Shown: piece after piece, positions 47,910 through 56,867 of the stretch
How the letters are laid out: each line of letters opens with the position of its first letter
Position numbering within the stretch: the stretch's first letter is position 1
Assembly (NCBI RefSeq): GCF_000242455.2
Contig: NC_019892.1
Coordinates: 3,472,001-3,536,000, forward strand
Reading direction: 5' to 3'
Length of the DNA stretch: 64,000 nt
From: Singulisphaera acidiphila DSM 18658
Lineage (GTDB): Bacteria; Planctomycetota; Planctomycetia; Isosphaerales; Isosphaeraceae
Notes under the pieces: model-generated
Databases searched by the model: none
What the model was told of the DNA's origin: nothing
The model's input: the letters and a program-made list of their open reading frames with translations, nothing else
Position numbers and translations under genes: made by a program

Positions 47910-49663
47910 CCGGCCCCGAGAATCTGCAAGCCAAGGGAACCAGCCAGGGGGAGGAGGCCAGCCAGGTCCTCGCCGAAGAACTCGCCGACCTGGTCGACCG
48001 GATCGAAGCGGGTGAGCCGGTCGACCTTGAAGGATTCGCACTCCGCTACCCTGAGAAGACCGAGGAAGTGCGCCGGCTCCTTGACACCATCGCCGCCCTC
48101 GCCAATCTCGGCGGCTCGCGATCCGACCCCTCCTCGGTCGCGGCGAAATCAGGGGAGATCTCCCTCGATGGATTTCGGATCGTTCGCGAGATCGGCCGAG
48201 GGGGAATGGGACTTGTCTACGAAGCCATTCAAGTCCCCCTCGGACGCTCCGTGGCGCTCAAGGTCCTGACCGCCGCCGCCGCGCTCGACCCTCGCCTGAT
48301 TCAGCGGTTCCAGCTCGAAGCCCTGGCCGTGGCGAGCCTCAATCACCGGAACATCGTCCCGATCTATTCGGTCGGAGAAAACCGAGGGCTCCACTATCTC
48401 GTAATGCCGTTCATCAAAGGCGCGAACCTGGCTCAATGGATCCGAAGCTTGAGACCAGGGGGCGAAGCCGAATCCGCATCAGGGCAGGACGACGACAACT
48501 CGTCTCCCCCTGGAGTCTCCAGCGCCTCTTCGGACAGTTCGGGGAACCGCCCGGCTCCCCGCTCGCAATCCATGGTGAATGCGTCGGACTCCGCGGTCCG
48601 ATCCCACGTCTTCTACCGTTTCGCCGCCTCGATTGGCCTCCAGGCCGCCGAGGCGCTGCAACACGCGCACGACGTCGGAATCGTCCACCGCGATATCAAG
48701 CCTGCGAACCTCCTCGTTGATGCCAACGGCCATCTCTGGCTGACCGACTTCGGCCTGGCCCTCTTCGGAGGCGCCGGCGAGTTGACCCGGACCGGGGACC
48801 TCGTCGGAACGATGCGCTACATGAGTCCCGAACAGGCCCTCGGCAAGCGTTCCCTCATCGACCACCGCACCGACGTCTATTCGCTCGGCGTCACCCTCTA
48901 CGAACTGTTGACGCTCCGACCCGCGTTTCCGGGCGACGACCGCCACGATCTGCTGCTCCGGATCGGCCGACAAGCCCCCCCGGCGCCCCGGTGGGAGAAC
49001 CCGGCCCTTCCCGCCGACCTCGAGACGATCGTCCTCAAGGCGATGGCGAAGTCCCCCGCCGATCGCTATCCGACCGCCCAGGCACTCGCCGAGGATTTGA
49101 AAAACTTCCTGGCAGGAAAACCGATCTCAGCCAGCCCGGTTCGCCGTCTCAGCCATTTTCGTCGCTGGCACCAAGATCCCCGACGAATCCGCGACGCGGG
49201 GATCGCCCTGATCTCACTCGGGGCGCTCACGATCTCAATCGCCGCGCTCTGCTTCCTCGGCTACCAGTTCGGAACGCTCCACGTGGCAAGGCCTCGCGAT
49301 TTCTTTAAGGACTTACTCCTGGGCTTCGCCGTCTTCGACGCCCCCCCCTTGATCCTCGGCCTGAAAACCCTCAGAGGCTCTCGCTTCGCCCTCTGGGCAG
49401 GCTTCCTCAGCTCGCTCAGCTTCACAGTCTGCCTGATGATTTCTCTGACGGGACGGACCGTTCTCAATTACGGAGGGATCTTCGACAAACTATCGGACCG
49501 TTGGCCGTTCGAGATCGTGCTCCTGCTGGTCGTTTTGAACACCCTCGCTCGATCGGCGATCGCTCTCACCGCCAAACCTGAGAATTCCAACGATCACTCC
49601 CAATTCGACTGGGAACCGAGACTCGTCGAGTTCTCCTCCCCAGATCCCCGACGAATCGCCTAG
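47906..49663 (+). CDS. Membrane Ser/Thr protein kinase
   Basis: The 585-residue protein has an N-terminal acidic region, then a Hanks-type kinase domain: glycine loop IGRGGMGLVYE (about 96-106), Lys119 in VALKVL, catalytic HRDIKPAN (261-268), DFG (281-283) and the APE-region equivalent MSPEQ. A Ser/Gly/Asp-rich insert of about 55 residues (180-235) splits the domain between the hinge and the catalytic loop. Four membrane helices follow (about 432-452, 468-488, 494-514, 536-556), without an extracellular sensor domain. It overlaps the sigma gene and probably phosphorylates that factor. Confidence 0.92.
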   Translation: MTGPENLQAKGTSQGEEASQVLAEELADLVDRIEAGEPVDLEGFALRYPEKTEEVRRLLDTIAALANLGGSRSDPSSVAAKSGEISLDGFRIVREIGRGGMGLVYEAIQVPLGRSVALKVLTAAAALDPRLIQRFQLEALAVASLNHRNIVPIYSVGENRGLHYLVMPFIKGANLAQWIRSLRPGGEAESASGQDDDNSSPPGVSSASSDSSGNRPAPRSQSMVNASDSAVRSHVFYRFAASIGLQAAEALQHAHDVGIVHRDIKPANLLVDANGHLWLTDFGLALFGGAGELTRTGDLVGTMRYMSPEQALGKRSLIDHRTDVYSLGVTLYELLTLRPAFPGDDRHDLLLRIGRQAPPAPRWENPALPADLETIVLKAMAKSPADRYPTAQALAEDLKNFLAGKPISASPVRRLSHFRRWHQDPRRIRDAGIALISLGALTISIAALCFLGYQFGTLHVARPRDFFKDLLLGFAVFDAPPLILGLKTLRGSRFALWAGFLSSLSFTVCLMISLTGRTVLNYGGIFDKLSDRWPFEIVLLLVVLNTLARSAIALTAKPENSNDHSQFDWEPRLVEFSSPDPRRIA

Positions 49664-50040
49664 CGCCGTTGACCGGCGAATTGCTCAAACCTGGGTCGCC
49701 TGGAATTCCCGATCGCGAAGTAGATCATTTTTCAAAATCATCAACATAACAATAATACACAAACACGATCAACCCACACAATTTTTGGAAGGTCATTTTA
49801 CGTGTCACAAGCACGGGACAGACGAGTTCCCGATCGATGCAAAGGGATGAGGTAACGGCCAAGCGGACGTCATCCAGGTCGGAGCGTGCTTTTCCTCAAA
49901 TGCGTGGGTCTCACCTCAATTGTCGGCCTCTCCCCTTGTGGCATCAGGCGCAATTCTTCTAAGATTCTTGACAAGCGAATCGTCCTCATCGTGCTTTCTT
50001 CCTTTCTGATGCCCACATCGCGCGGTTCGGAGACCTCGTC
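49664..50040. other. AT-rich intergenic region
   Basis: No gene. An unusually AT-rich patch at about 49725-49800 (runs of AATCATCAACATAACAATAA) stands out from the high-GC surroundings and probably holds the promoter of the giant downstream gene. Confidence 0.4.
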
Positions 50041-53000
50041 ATGAGATCGATGGCGAAGCAGGCGCTCGTCGTCTGGACCTTTTCGGCTCTTTTTCTGGGT
50101 TCTGTGCCATTCGCCGAGGCGGCCGATCCGCTCCGGGTTCTTTTCCTGGGCGATCAGGGGCATCATCGCCCGGCAGACCGGTTTCGCCAGATCGATCCCG
50201 TCTTGCGATCGCGCGGCATCGAGCTGACCTACAGCGAGGACGTCAACGACCTCAATCCGAAGACGCTGGCCGGATACAAGGCCGTTCTTCTCTACGCCAA
50301 TATCGACAAGATCGGGGACGACCAGGAGCAGGCCCTTCTCGACTACGTCAACGGCGGAGGCGGGTTCGTTCCGGTGCACTGCGCCTCGTACTGCTTCCGG
50401 AACTCCGCCAAGGTCGTTGCCTTGATGGGTGCCCAATTCCTGCGCCACGGGACGGGGGTCATGCGCGACACGATCGCCGAGCCCGACCACCCGCTCATGA
50501 AGGGGTATCGTGGCTTCGAGAGCTGGGACGAGACCTACGTCCACCACCAGCACAACACCGAAGGTCGGACCGTTCTCGCCTACCGAGTGGACAACCAAGG
50601 GCGTGAGCCCTGGACCTGGGTCAGAACCCAAGGCAAAGGCCGAGTTTTTTATACCGCCTGGGGCCACGACGAACGCACCTGGGGCCACCCTGGCTTTGAA
50701 AATCTCCTCGAACGCGGGATCCGTTGGGCCTCGGCAACCGACCCGGCTGTCGCCGGGGCATTCGCCGATCGATCCGCCCCGCCGCTGCCGACGATGACTC
50801 CCAAGAACCCGAATGTGAAGCCATTCGAGTACGATGAAGCCAAGATCGCGTTCTATCCACCGGACGGTAACCCCAAAGGGGACGGGCAATGGAACAAGAT
50901 GCAGCGCCCGGTCGACCCCGCCGAGTCACAAAAGCACATCATCGTTCCCGAAGGATTCACCGCCGAACTCTTCGCCTCGGAACCGCAAATTGACAAGCCG
51001 CTCTGCATGAACTGGGACGAGCGGGGCCGACTCTGGATCGCCGAGAGCGTCGACTATCCGAACGAACTGAAGTCCGAAGGACTCGGCCGCGATCGGATCA
51101 AAATCTGCGAAGACACCGACGGCGACGGCCGGGCGGACAAGTTCACCATCTTCGCCGACAAGCTGAGCATTCCCACCAGCCTGACCTTCTCTCAAGGCGG
51201 CCTGATCGTGCATCAGGCGCCCCAGACCCTCTTCCTCAAGGACAACGACGGCGACGACAAGGCGGACGAGCGGCGGGTCCTCTTCGGTGGCTGGAGAACC
51301 CACGACACCCATGCCGGACCGAGCAACCTGCGCTACGGACTCGACAACTGGATTTGGGGAATGGTCGGCTACTCGGGTTTCTCGGGGCAGGTGGGCGGCG
51401 AGGCGCTCAAGTTCTCGCAAGGGTTCTACCGCTTCAAGTCGGACGGTTCCGCGCTCGAGTTCCTCCGGAGCACGAGCAACAACTCCTGGGGAGTCGGGAT
51501 CAGCGAAGAAGGGCTCGTCTTCGGGTCGACCGCCAACCGCAACCCGAGCATGTACCTGGCAATCCCGAACCGCTATTACGAAGCGGTGCGCGGCTGGTCG
51601 TCCAGCGTCTTGGGAATGATCGCCGACACTCACATGTTCAAAGCCGTGACCGACCGGGTCCGCCAGGTCGACCATCACGGCGGGTACACTGCGGGAGCAG
51701 GGCATGCGCTCTACACTGCCCGAGCCTACCCCGAGTTCTACTGGAACCGCACCGCGTTCGTCGCCGAGCCGACCGGCCATCTCGTCGGCACCTTCGTCCT
51801 GACCCGAGAAGGGAGCGACTTCCATTCAACCAACCCGGTGAACCTGTTCGCCAGCGACGATGAATGGACCGCCCCGACCATGGCCGAGGTAGGCCCCGAC
51901 GGCCAGGTCTGGGTCATCGACTGGTACAACTACATCGTGCAGCACAACCCGACCCCGGCCGGCTTCGCGACGGGGCGGGGAGGGGCCTATGAGACCGACC
52001 TTCGCGACAAGACGCACGGCCGGATCTACCGCATTGTGAATCGAGCCTCCAAGCTCGCACCTCCGCTTTCGCTGGCGAAGGCCACGCCTGGGCAACTTGT
52101 CGATACGCTCAAGAACAGCAACATGTTTTGGAGAATCCACGCTCAACGACTCCTCGTCGAGCGCGGCGATCGTGACGTCCTGCCCGCCTTGTTCGCGCTC
52201 ACACGCGACCCAGGAGTGGACGCGATCGGCTTGAATCCGGCGGCCATCCACGCCCTCTGGACAATCCACGGTCTCGGAGCGCTGGACGGCACCCACCCCG
52301 AGGCGGCCGGTGTCGCCATCGAGGCGCTCGGGCACAAGTCGGCCGGCGTGCGGATGAACGCTCTGAAAGTCCTCCCCCGGAACCCGCAATCCCTCGAGGC
52401 GATCCTGACGAAGGGGCTCATCGACGATCCCGACGCCCTGGTCCGGCTCAATGCACTCTTGGCGCTCTCGGAGATGCCCGAATCAACGGGTGTCGGCAAG
52501 GCGGTCGCGGCCTTGCTGATGAAGCCGGAGAATGCCGGCGACCGCTGGATCCCCGACGCGGCCACGGCCGTCGCCGCGCGGAATGCGCTCGGGTTCCTTC
52601 AGGCTGTCGCCACGACGAAACCCGTCTCTCCCCGTCTGCTCGCCGTCACGAACATCGTCGCCGAGCATTATGCCCGAGGAGGCCCGATCGCGTCAGTCAA
52701 CACCTTGATCGCCTCATTGGGCGACGCGGACCCCAGCGTCGTCGAGGCGGTCGTTGCCGGCCTGGTCAAAGGCTGGCCCAAGGATCGGCCGGCAACGCTT
52801 GACGAGAAGGCGGAGAAGACCCTGGCCGGCGTCTTGACCCGGATCTCGCCAGGGGCGAAGGGGCAACTCCTTCGCCTGGCGACTGCCTGGGGCAGTCGGC
52901 ACTTCGAGACCTATGCCGTCGAAGTTGGCAAGTCGCTCCTGGCGGATGTTCAAGACGAGAAGCAGACTGAGAACCAGCGGATCGCCACCGCGAAGCAGTT

Positions 53001-54393
53001 GATTGGCTTCCGGCCGGACGACTCCGGCGTGGTCGATTCACTGCTCGAAATCATCACGCCCCGAACCTCGCCCACGCTCGCCAAGGGGATCATCGAAGCG
53101 CTGAGCGAGAGTAGGGCGGAGTCGGTCGGACCGGCCCTGGTCAAGCTCATCGGCCGGCTCACGCCCACAGCGAAATCGACCGCCATTGGAGTCCTGCTTC
53201 GCCGGCCGGTAGCGACCACCGCACTCTTGAATGCGATCGAGAACCAGGAGGTCTCGCTGGGCGACCTGACCCTCGATCAGACCCAGTCGCTGGCCGCCCA
53301 TCCCGAAGCCAAGATCCGCCAGCGGGCCCGGGCCTTGCTCGCTCGAGGCGGGAGCCTGCCGAATGCCGACCGCCAGAAAGTGATCGAAGAGCTTTCTCCG
53401 CTCGTCCTTCGCAAAGGGGACGCGGCCCTCGGCAAGGTCGTCTTCCAGCAGCAGTGCCTCAAGTGCCACACCCATGGCGCCGAGGGGGGCAAAGTCGGCC
53501 CTGACCTCACCGGGATGGCCGTCCATCCCAAGGAGGAACTGCTCGTCCACATCCTCGACCCAAGTCGGAGCGTTGAGGGGAACTACCGCCAGTACAACGT
53601 GGCGACCACCGATGGCCAGGTCTTCGTCGGCGTTCTGACGTCAGAGACGAAGACCGCGATTGAGTTGGGTGACGCCGAAGGGAAGCCCCACGTCATCCTC
53701 CGCGCGGATGTCGAGGAGTTGCAAGCGTCGCCCAAGTCAATCATGCCCGAGGGCTTCGAGAAACAGGTGAATCCCGAGGGGATCGCCAACCTGCTCGAGT
53801 TCCTCACCCAGCGAGGCAAATTTCTGCCGCTCGACCTGGCCAAGTCGGCCACCATCGTCAGTACGACCGGGATGTTCTACAGCAAGGACGCCGGAGCAGA
53901 ACGTCTGATCTTCGGCGACTGGTCGCCCAAGACTTTCGAAGGCGTGCCGTTCCGCCTCGTCGACCCGCGTGGGGAACGGGTCCCCAACGTCATCATGCTC
54001 TTCGGCCCGGCGGGCACCTTCCCGCCGACGATGCCAAAGTCGGTCAGCCTCGCGTGCAACGTCCCGGCCAAGACCATTCACCTCCTCAGCGGCGTGAGCG
54101 GTTGGGGCTATCCGGGAGGCGCAGAGGGGTCGGTCTCGATGATCGTCCGCCTGCACTATGCCGGCGGCGCAACCGAGGACCATCCGCTCAAGAACGGGAT
54201 TCACTTCGCCGACTACATCCGCCGCGTCGACGTCCCCGAGTCGAAATACGCGTTCCCGCTCCGTGGTCAGCAGATCCGCTACCTGGCGATCACTCCCAAG
54301 CGGAACGACGTTATTACTCAGATCGAATTCGTCAAAGGCCCCGACGGCACTGCGCCCGTTGTGATGGCGGTGACCGTCGAGGACGCGGAATAA
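50041..54393 (+). CDS. ThuA / PVC-type propeller / HEAT / CxxCH cytochrome protein, second copy
   Basis: The 1450-residue secreted protein has a signal peptide (LVVWTFSALFLGSVPFAEA), a ThuA domain at about 30-240 (VLFLGDQGHHRPADRF, FVPVHCASYCFRNS, YTAWGHDERTWGHPGF), the PVC-type propeller at about 300-665 (MNWDERGRLWIAESVDYPNE, CEDTDGDGRADKF), HEAT-like helices to about 1110, and a cytochrome domain with CLKCHTHGAEGGKVGPDLTG at about 1140. Unlike the gene at 22403, it continues about 190 residues into a C-terminal beta-sandwich-like domain. Expected role: sugar oxidation with electron transfer outside the cytoplasm. Confidence 0.88.
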   Translation: MRSMAKQALVVWTFSALFLGSVPFAEAADPLRVLFLGDQGHHRPADRFRQIDPVLRSRGIELTYSEDVNDLNPKTLAGYKAVLLYANIDKIGDDQEQALLDYVNGGGGFVPVHCASYCFRNSAKVVALMGAQFLRHGTGVMRDTIAEPDHPLMKGYRGFESWDETYVHHQHNTEGRTVLAYRVDNQGREPWTWVRTQGKGRVFYTAWGHDERTWGHPGFENLLERGIRWASATDPAVAGAFADRSAPPLPTMTPKNPNVKPFEYDEAKIAFYPPDGNPKGDGQWNKMQRPVDPAESQKHIIVPEGFTAELFASEPQIDKPLCMNWDERGRLWIAESVDYPNELKSEGLGRDRIKICEDTDGDGRADKFTIFADKLSIPTSLTFSQGGLIVHQAPQTLFLKDNDGDDKADERRVLFGGWRTHDTHAGPSNLRYGLDNWIWGMVGYSGFSGQVGGEALKFSQGFYRFKSDGSALEFLRSTSNNSWGVGISEEGLVFGSTANRNPSMYLAIPNRYYEAVRGWSSSVLGMIADTHMFKAVTDRVRQVDHHGGYTAGAGHALYTARAYPEFYWNRTAFVAEPTGHLVGTFVLTREGSDFHSTNPVNLFASDDEWTAPTMAEVGPDGQVWVIDWYNYIVQHNPTPAGFATGRGGAYETDLRDKTHGRIYRIVNRASKLAPPLSLAKATPGQLVDTLKNSNMFWRIHAQRLLVERGDRDVLPALFALTRDPGVDAIGLNPAAIHALWTIHGLGALDGTHPEAAGVAIEALGHKSAGVRMNALKVLPRNPQSLEAILTKGLIDDPDALVRLNALLALSEMPESTGVGKAVAALLMKPENAGDRWIPDAATAVAARNALGFLQAVATTKPVSPRLLAVTNIVAEHYARGGPIASVNTLIASLGDADPSVVEAVVAGLVKGWPKDRPATLDEKAEKTLAGVLTRISPGAKGQLLRLATAWGSRHFETYAVEVGKSLLADVQDEKQTENQRIATAKQLIGFRPDDSGVVDSLLEIITPRTSPTLAKGIIEALSESRAESVGPALVKLIGRLTPTAKSTAIGVLLRRPVATTALLNAIENQEVSLGDLTLDQTQSLAAHPEAKIRQRARALLARGGSLPNADRQKVIEELSPLVLRKGDAALGKVVFQQQCLKCHTHGAEGGKVGPDLTGMAVHPKEELLVHILDPSRSVEGNYRQYNVATTDGQVFVGVLTSETKTAIELGDAEGKPHVILRADVEELQASPKSIMPEGFEKQVNPEGIANLLEFLTQRGKFLPLDLAKSATIVSTTGMFYSKDAGAERLIFGDWSPKTFEGVPFRLVDPRGERVPNVIMLFGPAGTFPPTMPKSVSLACNVPAKTIHLLSGVSGWGYPGGAEGSVSMIVRLHYAGGATEDHPLKNGIHFADYIRRVDVPESKYAFPLRGQQIRYLAITPKRNDVITQIEFVKGPDGTAPVVMAVTVEDAE

Positions 54394-54398
54394 AGCTC

Positions 54399-54428
54399 GG
54401 GACGCTCGTCTCTGGGGGCGAGCGTCCC
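54399..54428. terminator. Hairpin between converging genes
   Basis: GGGACGCTCG-N10-CGAGCGTCCC forms a 10-bp stem right after the giant gene and before the converging nadA gene, suitable as a two-way terminator. Confidence 0.6.
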
Positions 54429-54496
54429 TCTCCAGGCATCACGCCATGACATGGAAGACAGGGGAGTTGACGCTCCCCCTCGCCTTCAAAGAAAAA

Positions 54497-55450
54497 TTAC
54501 TTCGCCGACGGATCGAGGAGGCTCCGGCGGAGAACTTCGGCGGCCCGCTCGAACTGGGGCTGCCAGAGGATCTCAGGGGTGCCGTGAGCCAGGCAATCGC
54601 GGAGCTTTTCCAGGGTGTTCCGGGCCATGTGCGGGCACTTGTTGCAGGCGCAGGTCACGCCCGGCACCGGGTGGTAACGATGGCGGGGGACCTTGGCCTC
54701 CAACTGCCAGAGCATGTTGGCCTCGGTGGCGACCAAGAAATCGGTCGGTGCCTCATACCGGGCGACGTACTTGATCATCGCCTCGGTCCCCCCCACAAAC
54801 TCGCTCTGCTCGCGAATGTTCGTCGGGCATTCCGGATGTGCGATCGTCAACGACTCCGGCATCCGCCGCTTCAAGCGGAGCAAGTCCCCCACGCTGAAGA
54901 CTTCGTGCACCATGCATGATCCATCCCAAAGGATCATCGGCCGGCCGGTCACCTCAATCAGGTACTGGCCCAAGTGACGGTCGGGCACGAAGAGGATCTC
55001 AACGTCGTCGGGAACCCTCCTGATGATCTCTTCTGCATTCCCCGAGGTAACGACCCAGTCGGAAAGCGCCTTCACCGCAGCCGTGCTGTTGATGTACGTG
55101 ACCGTCTGAAACCGACGGCCCTCGGCACGGAGTTGATTCTGCCGCCGCTCGAGAGCCGGCGCAGGGCAACTATCGGACAGGCTACAACCCGCGCCCATGT
55201 CGGGGAGAAGCACCCGTTTCTCGGGGTTGAGCATCTTGGCCGTCTCGGCCATGAAATGGACCCCGCAGAACACGATCGTCCGATTGGTGATCTTGGTCGC
55301 CTCGCGGGCCAGCTTGAGGCTATCCCCCGTGATGTCGGCCAACTCCTGGATTTCGCCGTCCTGGTAGTAGTGCGCGAGGATCGCGGCGTCCTCGCGCACC
55401 TTGAGAGCCTCAATCTCGTCGTAAATATCGACGGCAGTGGTGGTTGGCAT
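54497..55450 (-). CDS. nadA: Quinolinate synthase
   Basis: The 317-residue cytosolic enzyme condenses iminoaspartate with dihydroxyacetone phosphate to quinolinate in NAD synthesis. The three 4Fe-4S ligand positions are visible: Cys89 in [11 protein letters not shown], Cys179 in WDGSCMVHE and the [12 protein letters not shown] cluster near 267-272. [14 protein letters not shown] and the [11 protein letters not shown] substrate region are conserved. ATG 55450 ([17 protein letters not shown]) is the family-like start. No nadB or nadC is in the window. It converges on the preceding giant gene. Confidence 0.95.
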   Translation of the reverse strand: MPTTTAVDIYDEIEALKVREDAAILAHYYQDGEIQELADITGDSLKLAREATKITNRTIVFCGVHFMAETAKMLNPEKRVLLPDMGAGCSLSDSCPAPALERRQNQLRAEGRRFQTVTYINSTAAVKALSDWVVTSGNAEEIIRRVPDDVEILFVPDRHLGQYLIEVTGRPMILWDGSCMVHEVFSVGDLLRLKRRMPESLTIAHPECPTNIREQSEFVGGTEAMIKYVARYEAPTDFLVATEANMLWQLEAKVPRHRYHPVPGVTCACNKCPHMARNTLEKLRDCLAHGTPEILWQPQFERAAEVLRRSLLDPSAK

Positions 55451-55892
55451 TGTGCGGATTCCTTGTTTTTTATGTGGCGCAGGAGTAACCCACTCGGGCG
55501 TCAGACCGACGCCCCTCTGTTGTCCTTCGTCGCCCAGGATTCCATTGTTCAAGAAATCTCCCGCCAGACAAGGGGAACTCCAGACTGAGCAAGGAGATGC
55601 GAGGGACCAACTCGGCCATGGAACCCTCCCCGACAGGCTGGGAAGTCGGACGGACTGAACCTTGGGGGCCCCTCCGGCGTACTGGAGATAAGTCCGGCGG
55701 GTCAGCCCCGAATTGGGGTAACGAGATGGTATCGACCCGAGGACAACACATAGGGATGCTTTAGCAAAGCACGCGTTAGAATCGAGAACGAGCCATGCTC
55801 TTTCTCAGCATAAGGACGGTCGCCGAGCGAATATCCCTGCGAAGCGAACGGAATGGCTTCACTGGCCACCGATTCGAGGAAAGGAGGACGTG
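55451..55892. other. Divergent intergenic region
   Basis: No gene is supported between nadA and the small membrane protein. It should contain both promoters. I see no clear operator, RNA or repeat here. Confidence 0.3.
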
Positions 55893-56216
55893 ATGCGGAC
55901 CGAACGATTGATCCCGAAAACCGCCTGGTTCTTCTCCCTCTTGCTGGGACAGGCGTCCGTTCTGTTGGGCTTGATGGTGGCGCTGGGATGGGCGTTTGCC
56001 TTCGCCTTACTCGTCCCGCAGCATGGAGCCGGATGGGTGATCGGGTCTCATGCCTCGCTGCCGTTCGGGCCGCCGCTGATCGGACTGGCTCTTGGTGGAC
56101 TGGGCCTGTTGCTCGCGCAGTGTGGTCATCAGTCGGTCGCCCGATATTCCGTGGCCGGCCTGATTCTCAACACCGTGCCGCTCCTGCTGGCCTTGATCCT
56201 CCTTCTCCTTCGATAG
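55893..56216 (+). CDS. Small membrane protein, unknown
   Basis: The 107-residue protein is mostly hydrophobic with three predicted helices (about 10-40, 50-70 and 80-106) and a short positive N-terminus (MRTERLIPK). It matches no family I recognise. A strong AAAGGAGG five to six bases before ATG 55893 supports translation and the start. A stem-loop terminator follows. The Leu-rich final helix ends in LLLR at the C-terminus. Confidence 0.65.
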   Translation: MRTERLIPKTAWFFSLLLGQASVLLGLMVALGWAFAFALLVPQHGAGWVIGSHASLPFGPPLIGLALGGLGLLLAQCGHQSVARYSVAGLILNTVPLLLALILLLLR

Positions 56217-56251
56217 ACGCACGGACCGTCTTCTCCCACCAGAACCAATTG

Positions 56252-56290
56252 TTCCGGCCGGCCCCTCAAAAGGACCGGCCGGCTTCATTT
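56252..56290. terminator. Terminator hairpin
   Basis: CCGGCCGG-N13-CCGGCCGG pairs as an 8-bp GC stem (each arm is self-complementary), followed by CTTCATTT. It lies between the plus-strand membrane gene and the converging minus-strand gene at 56364-56666 and can serve the first. Confidence 0.55.
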
Positions 56291-56363
56291 CGAATCGACG
56301 ATCCGCCCCAAACCACACCATGCCCTGCGATCGTGGACGCAAAACCTTCCCCGATCGCGATTC

Positions 56364-56666
56364 TCAGGCCTGCCCCCCTGGATCGTGGTGATCCGGATCG
56401 GCTTTCCGATCCCGGAGTTCAAGGTATCGCCGGCCCGCTTCGAGGCCGTCGATCAAGTGCGGGAGGGCACCGAGAATGCTGAAAATCCCGATGACGATCA
56501 GGCCATGACCGACACGGAGTTGCTGGTGCGCAAGGTCATTGGCGAAGGTTCTCGAGGCATCGGACAGACCGATCAGGAGAAGAACGATCCCCTTCACCAG
56601 ATTGGTGATGGGATTCTCGACGAAACGAGTAATCGCGCGCGACAGCTTACTATGTTGCTTGCTCAT
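56364..56666 (-). CDS. Small two-helix membrane protein, unknown
   Basis: The 100-residue protein has two hydrophobic helices (about 22-41, NLVKGIVLLLIGLSDASRTF, and 55-75, GLIVIGIFSILGALPHLIDG), a charged N-terminus and a polar His/Asp-rich tail. The pattern of conserved-looking Gly and acidic residues between helices suggests a real gene, of a type often seen as small conserved inner-membrane proteins, but no function is known. It converges on the preceding small membrane gene. Confidence 0.65.
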   Translation of the reverse strand: MSKQHSKLSRAITRFVENPITNLVKGIVLLLIGLSDASRTFANDLAHQQLRVGHGLIVIGIFSILGALPHLIDGLEAGRRYLELRDRKADPDHHDPGGQA

Positions 56667-56754
56667 TTCAATTCACGTCAAATAAATTCACTTGCCTCCA
56701 GAACCGTCCGATCCTCAAAAGTAGTATGGCGGTTTCCCCTCAAGTTGCCCACAC

Positions 56755-56833
56755 CTGGGTGGCTGGTGGCCATTCGGCCCCCAGTGCGAGGGCAAAAAAA
56801 ACTGGGGGCCATACGCGGCCCCCAGTCACCCAG
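56755..56833. repeat. Dispersed palindromic repeat, copy 2
   Basis: Outer arms CTGGGTGGCTGGTGGCC and its near-complement ending CACCCAG enclose inner arms GGCCCCCAGT/ACTGGGGGCC. The reverse complement contains CTCGCACTGGGGGCCGA, close to CTCGCACGGGGGCCGA of copy 3. It lies between two minus-strand genes. Confidence 0.65.
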
Positions 56834-56867
56834 CCTGTGATCCACCCAAATGAAAATCGCTCTAGAC

